A DNA stretch of 42,835 bases from Dinochytrium kinnereticum (lineage: Eukaryota > Chytridiomycota > Chytridiomycetes > Chytridiales > Chytridiaceae), in assembly GCA_027604005.1 (NCBI GenBank), contig JADGJT010000187.1, positions 1-42,835 on the forward strand, given 5' to 3'. The position numbers were made by a program, and so were the translations under genes. Each line of letters opens with the position of its first letter. Positions within the stretch are counted from its first letter, which is position 1. Below are positions 42,640 to 42,835 of this stretch, piece by piece. The notes beneath the pieces are model-generated. The model saw only the letters and a list, made by a program, of their open reading frames with translations. It had not been told where the DNA came from and made no database searches.

Positions 42640-42835
42640 ATGAGGTCTACGTGTCTTTTTAGCGTTGTCATCTTGCATGGGTATCCCTCTTTGACATTAT
42701 AGCCCATGCGTAAGCATTCTAACCGAATGCGCTCCAGGGGCTTTGTGAGCATATTCGCTAGATTGTGCTGGGTGGGGACCCAGTCAAGAAAGACCATGAG
42801 GCTGGTGAGTTTCTCCCAAACAAAATGATTATGTC
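42640..42835 (-). mobile_element. Ty1/copia pol 3' end (runs off the window)
   Basis: The minus strand from 42797 encodes FLDWVPTQHNLANMLTKPLE followed by RIRLECLRMGYNVKEGY, the conserved last block of copia polyproteins (the TKPL motif after RNase H). This end should lie downstream of the RNase H fragment at 41.3 kb, yet it lies upstream of the RT fragment on the same strand. It must belong to a second copy or a rearranged one. Upstream sequence is outside the window. Confidence 0.75.

Noticed and set aside
1..42835. Bacterial-type features (operons, ribosome binding sites, CRISPR arrays, integrons) and tRNA/rRNA genes
   Set aside because: The window is spliced eukaryotic nuclear DNA; no repeat-spacer arrays, cloverleaf genes or rRNA segments were seen.

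Overview
The window is nuclear DNA of a small-genome, intron-rich eukaryote, most likely a zoosporic (flagellated) early-diverging fungus such as a chytrid or blastoclad. Three observations support this. (1) The mitochondrial, ribosomal and vesicle genes are fungal in type, for example a short complex I CHCH subunit that begins with the fungal-style Gly-rich leader. (2) Two genes are related to animal ciliary/flagellar proteins (CFAP92 and FSIP1 types), which non-flagellated fungi lack. (3) Nearly all genes are cut by many very short GT-AG introns (29-151 nt, mostly 38-60). All gene models were read by eye; for almost every complete model the exon lengths sum to an exact multiple of three, an internal check on the splice sites.

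Layout. 1-5.9 kb: an unidentified 3' gene end; SNRNP35 (minor spliceosome) divergent from an Alba-domain gene; RPAP3 divergent from the mitochondrial calcium uniporter MCU. 6.5-14.4 kb: one 2431-residue membrane protein joining an EGF-like module, two glycosyltransferase domains and a REJ/GPS-like adhesion ectodomain; this is the most unusual object in the window. 14.9-23.4 kb: NSMCE3 (MAGE), an unidentified tail-anchored coiled-coil protein, LMBRD2 and CFAP92. 23.4-30.5 kb: NDUFS5, SF3A1, ribosomal eL13, a myristoylable EF-hand/CAP-Gly fusion and an intronless WD40 protein. 30.9-41.0 kb: a CCCH/DEDDh RNA exonuclease, BRAP, an FSIP1-like protein, SNIP1, mitochondrial uL4m, RAB7, NDUFA12 and DOT1. 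41.2-42.8 kb: decayed, out-of-order Ty1/copia pol fragments next to a perfect 28-bp palindrome.

Organisation. Eight head-to-head gene pairs have start codons 6 to 139 bp apart, and tail-to-tail pairs come as close as 3 bp or overlap in their stop codons. Four of the eight shared promoters join a mitochondrial protein to a nuclear RNA, transcription-assembly or chromatin protein (RPAP3/MCU, NDUFS5/SF3A1, SNIP1/uL4m, NDUFA12/DOT1). The only large gene-free gaps (350-730 bp) flank the glycosyltransferase fusion gene, the ribosomal protein gene and the WD40/exonuclease and Alba/RPAP3 tail-to-tail junctions.
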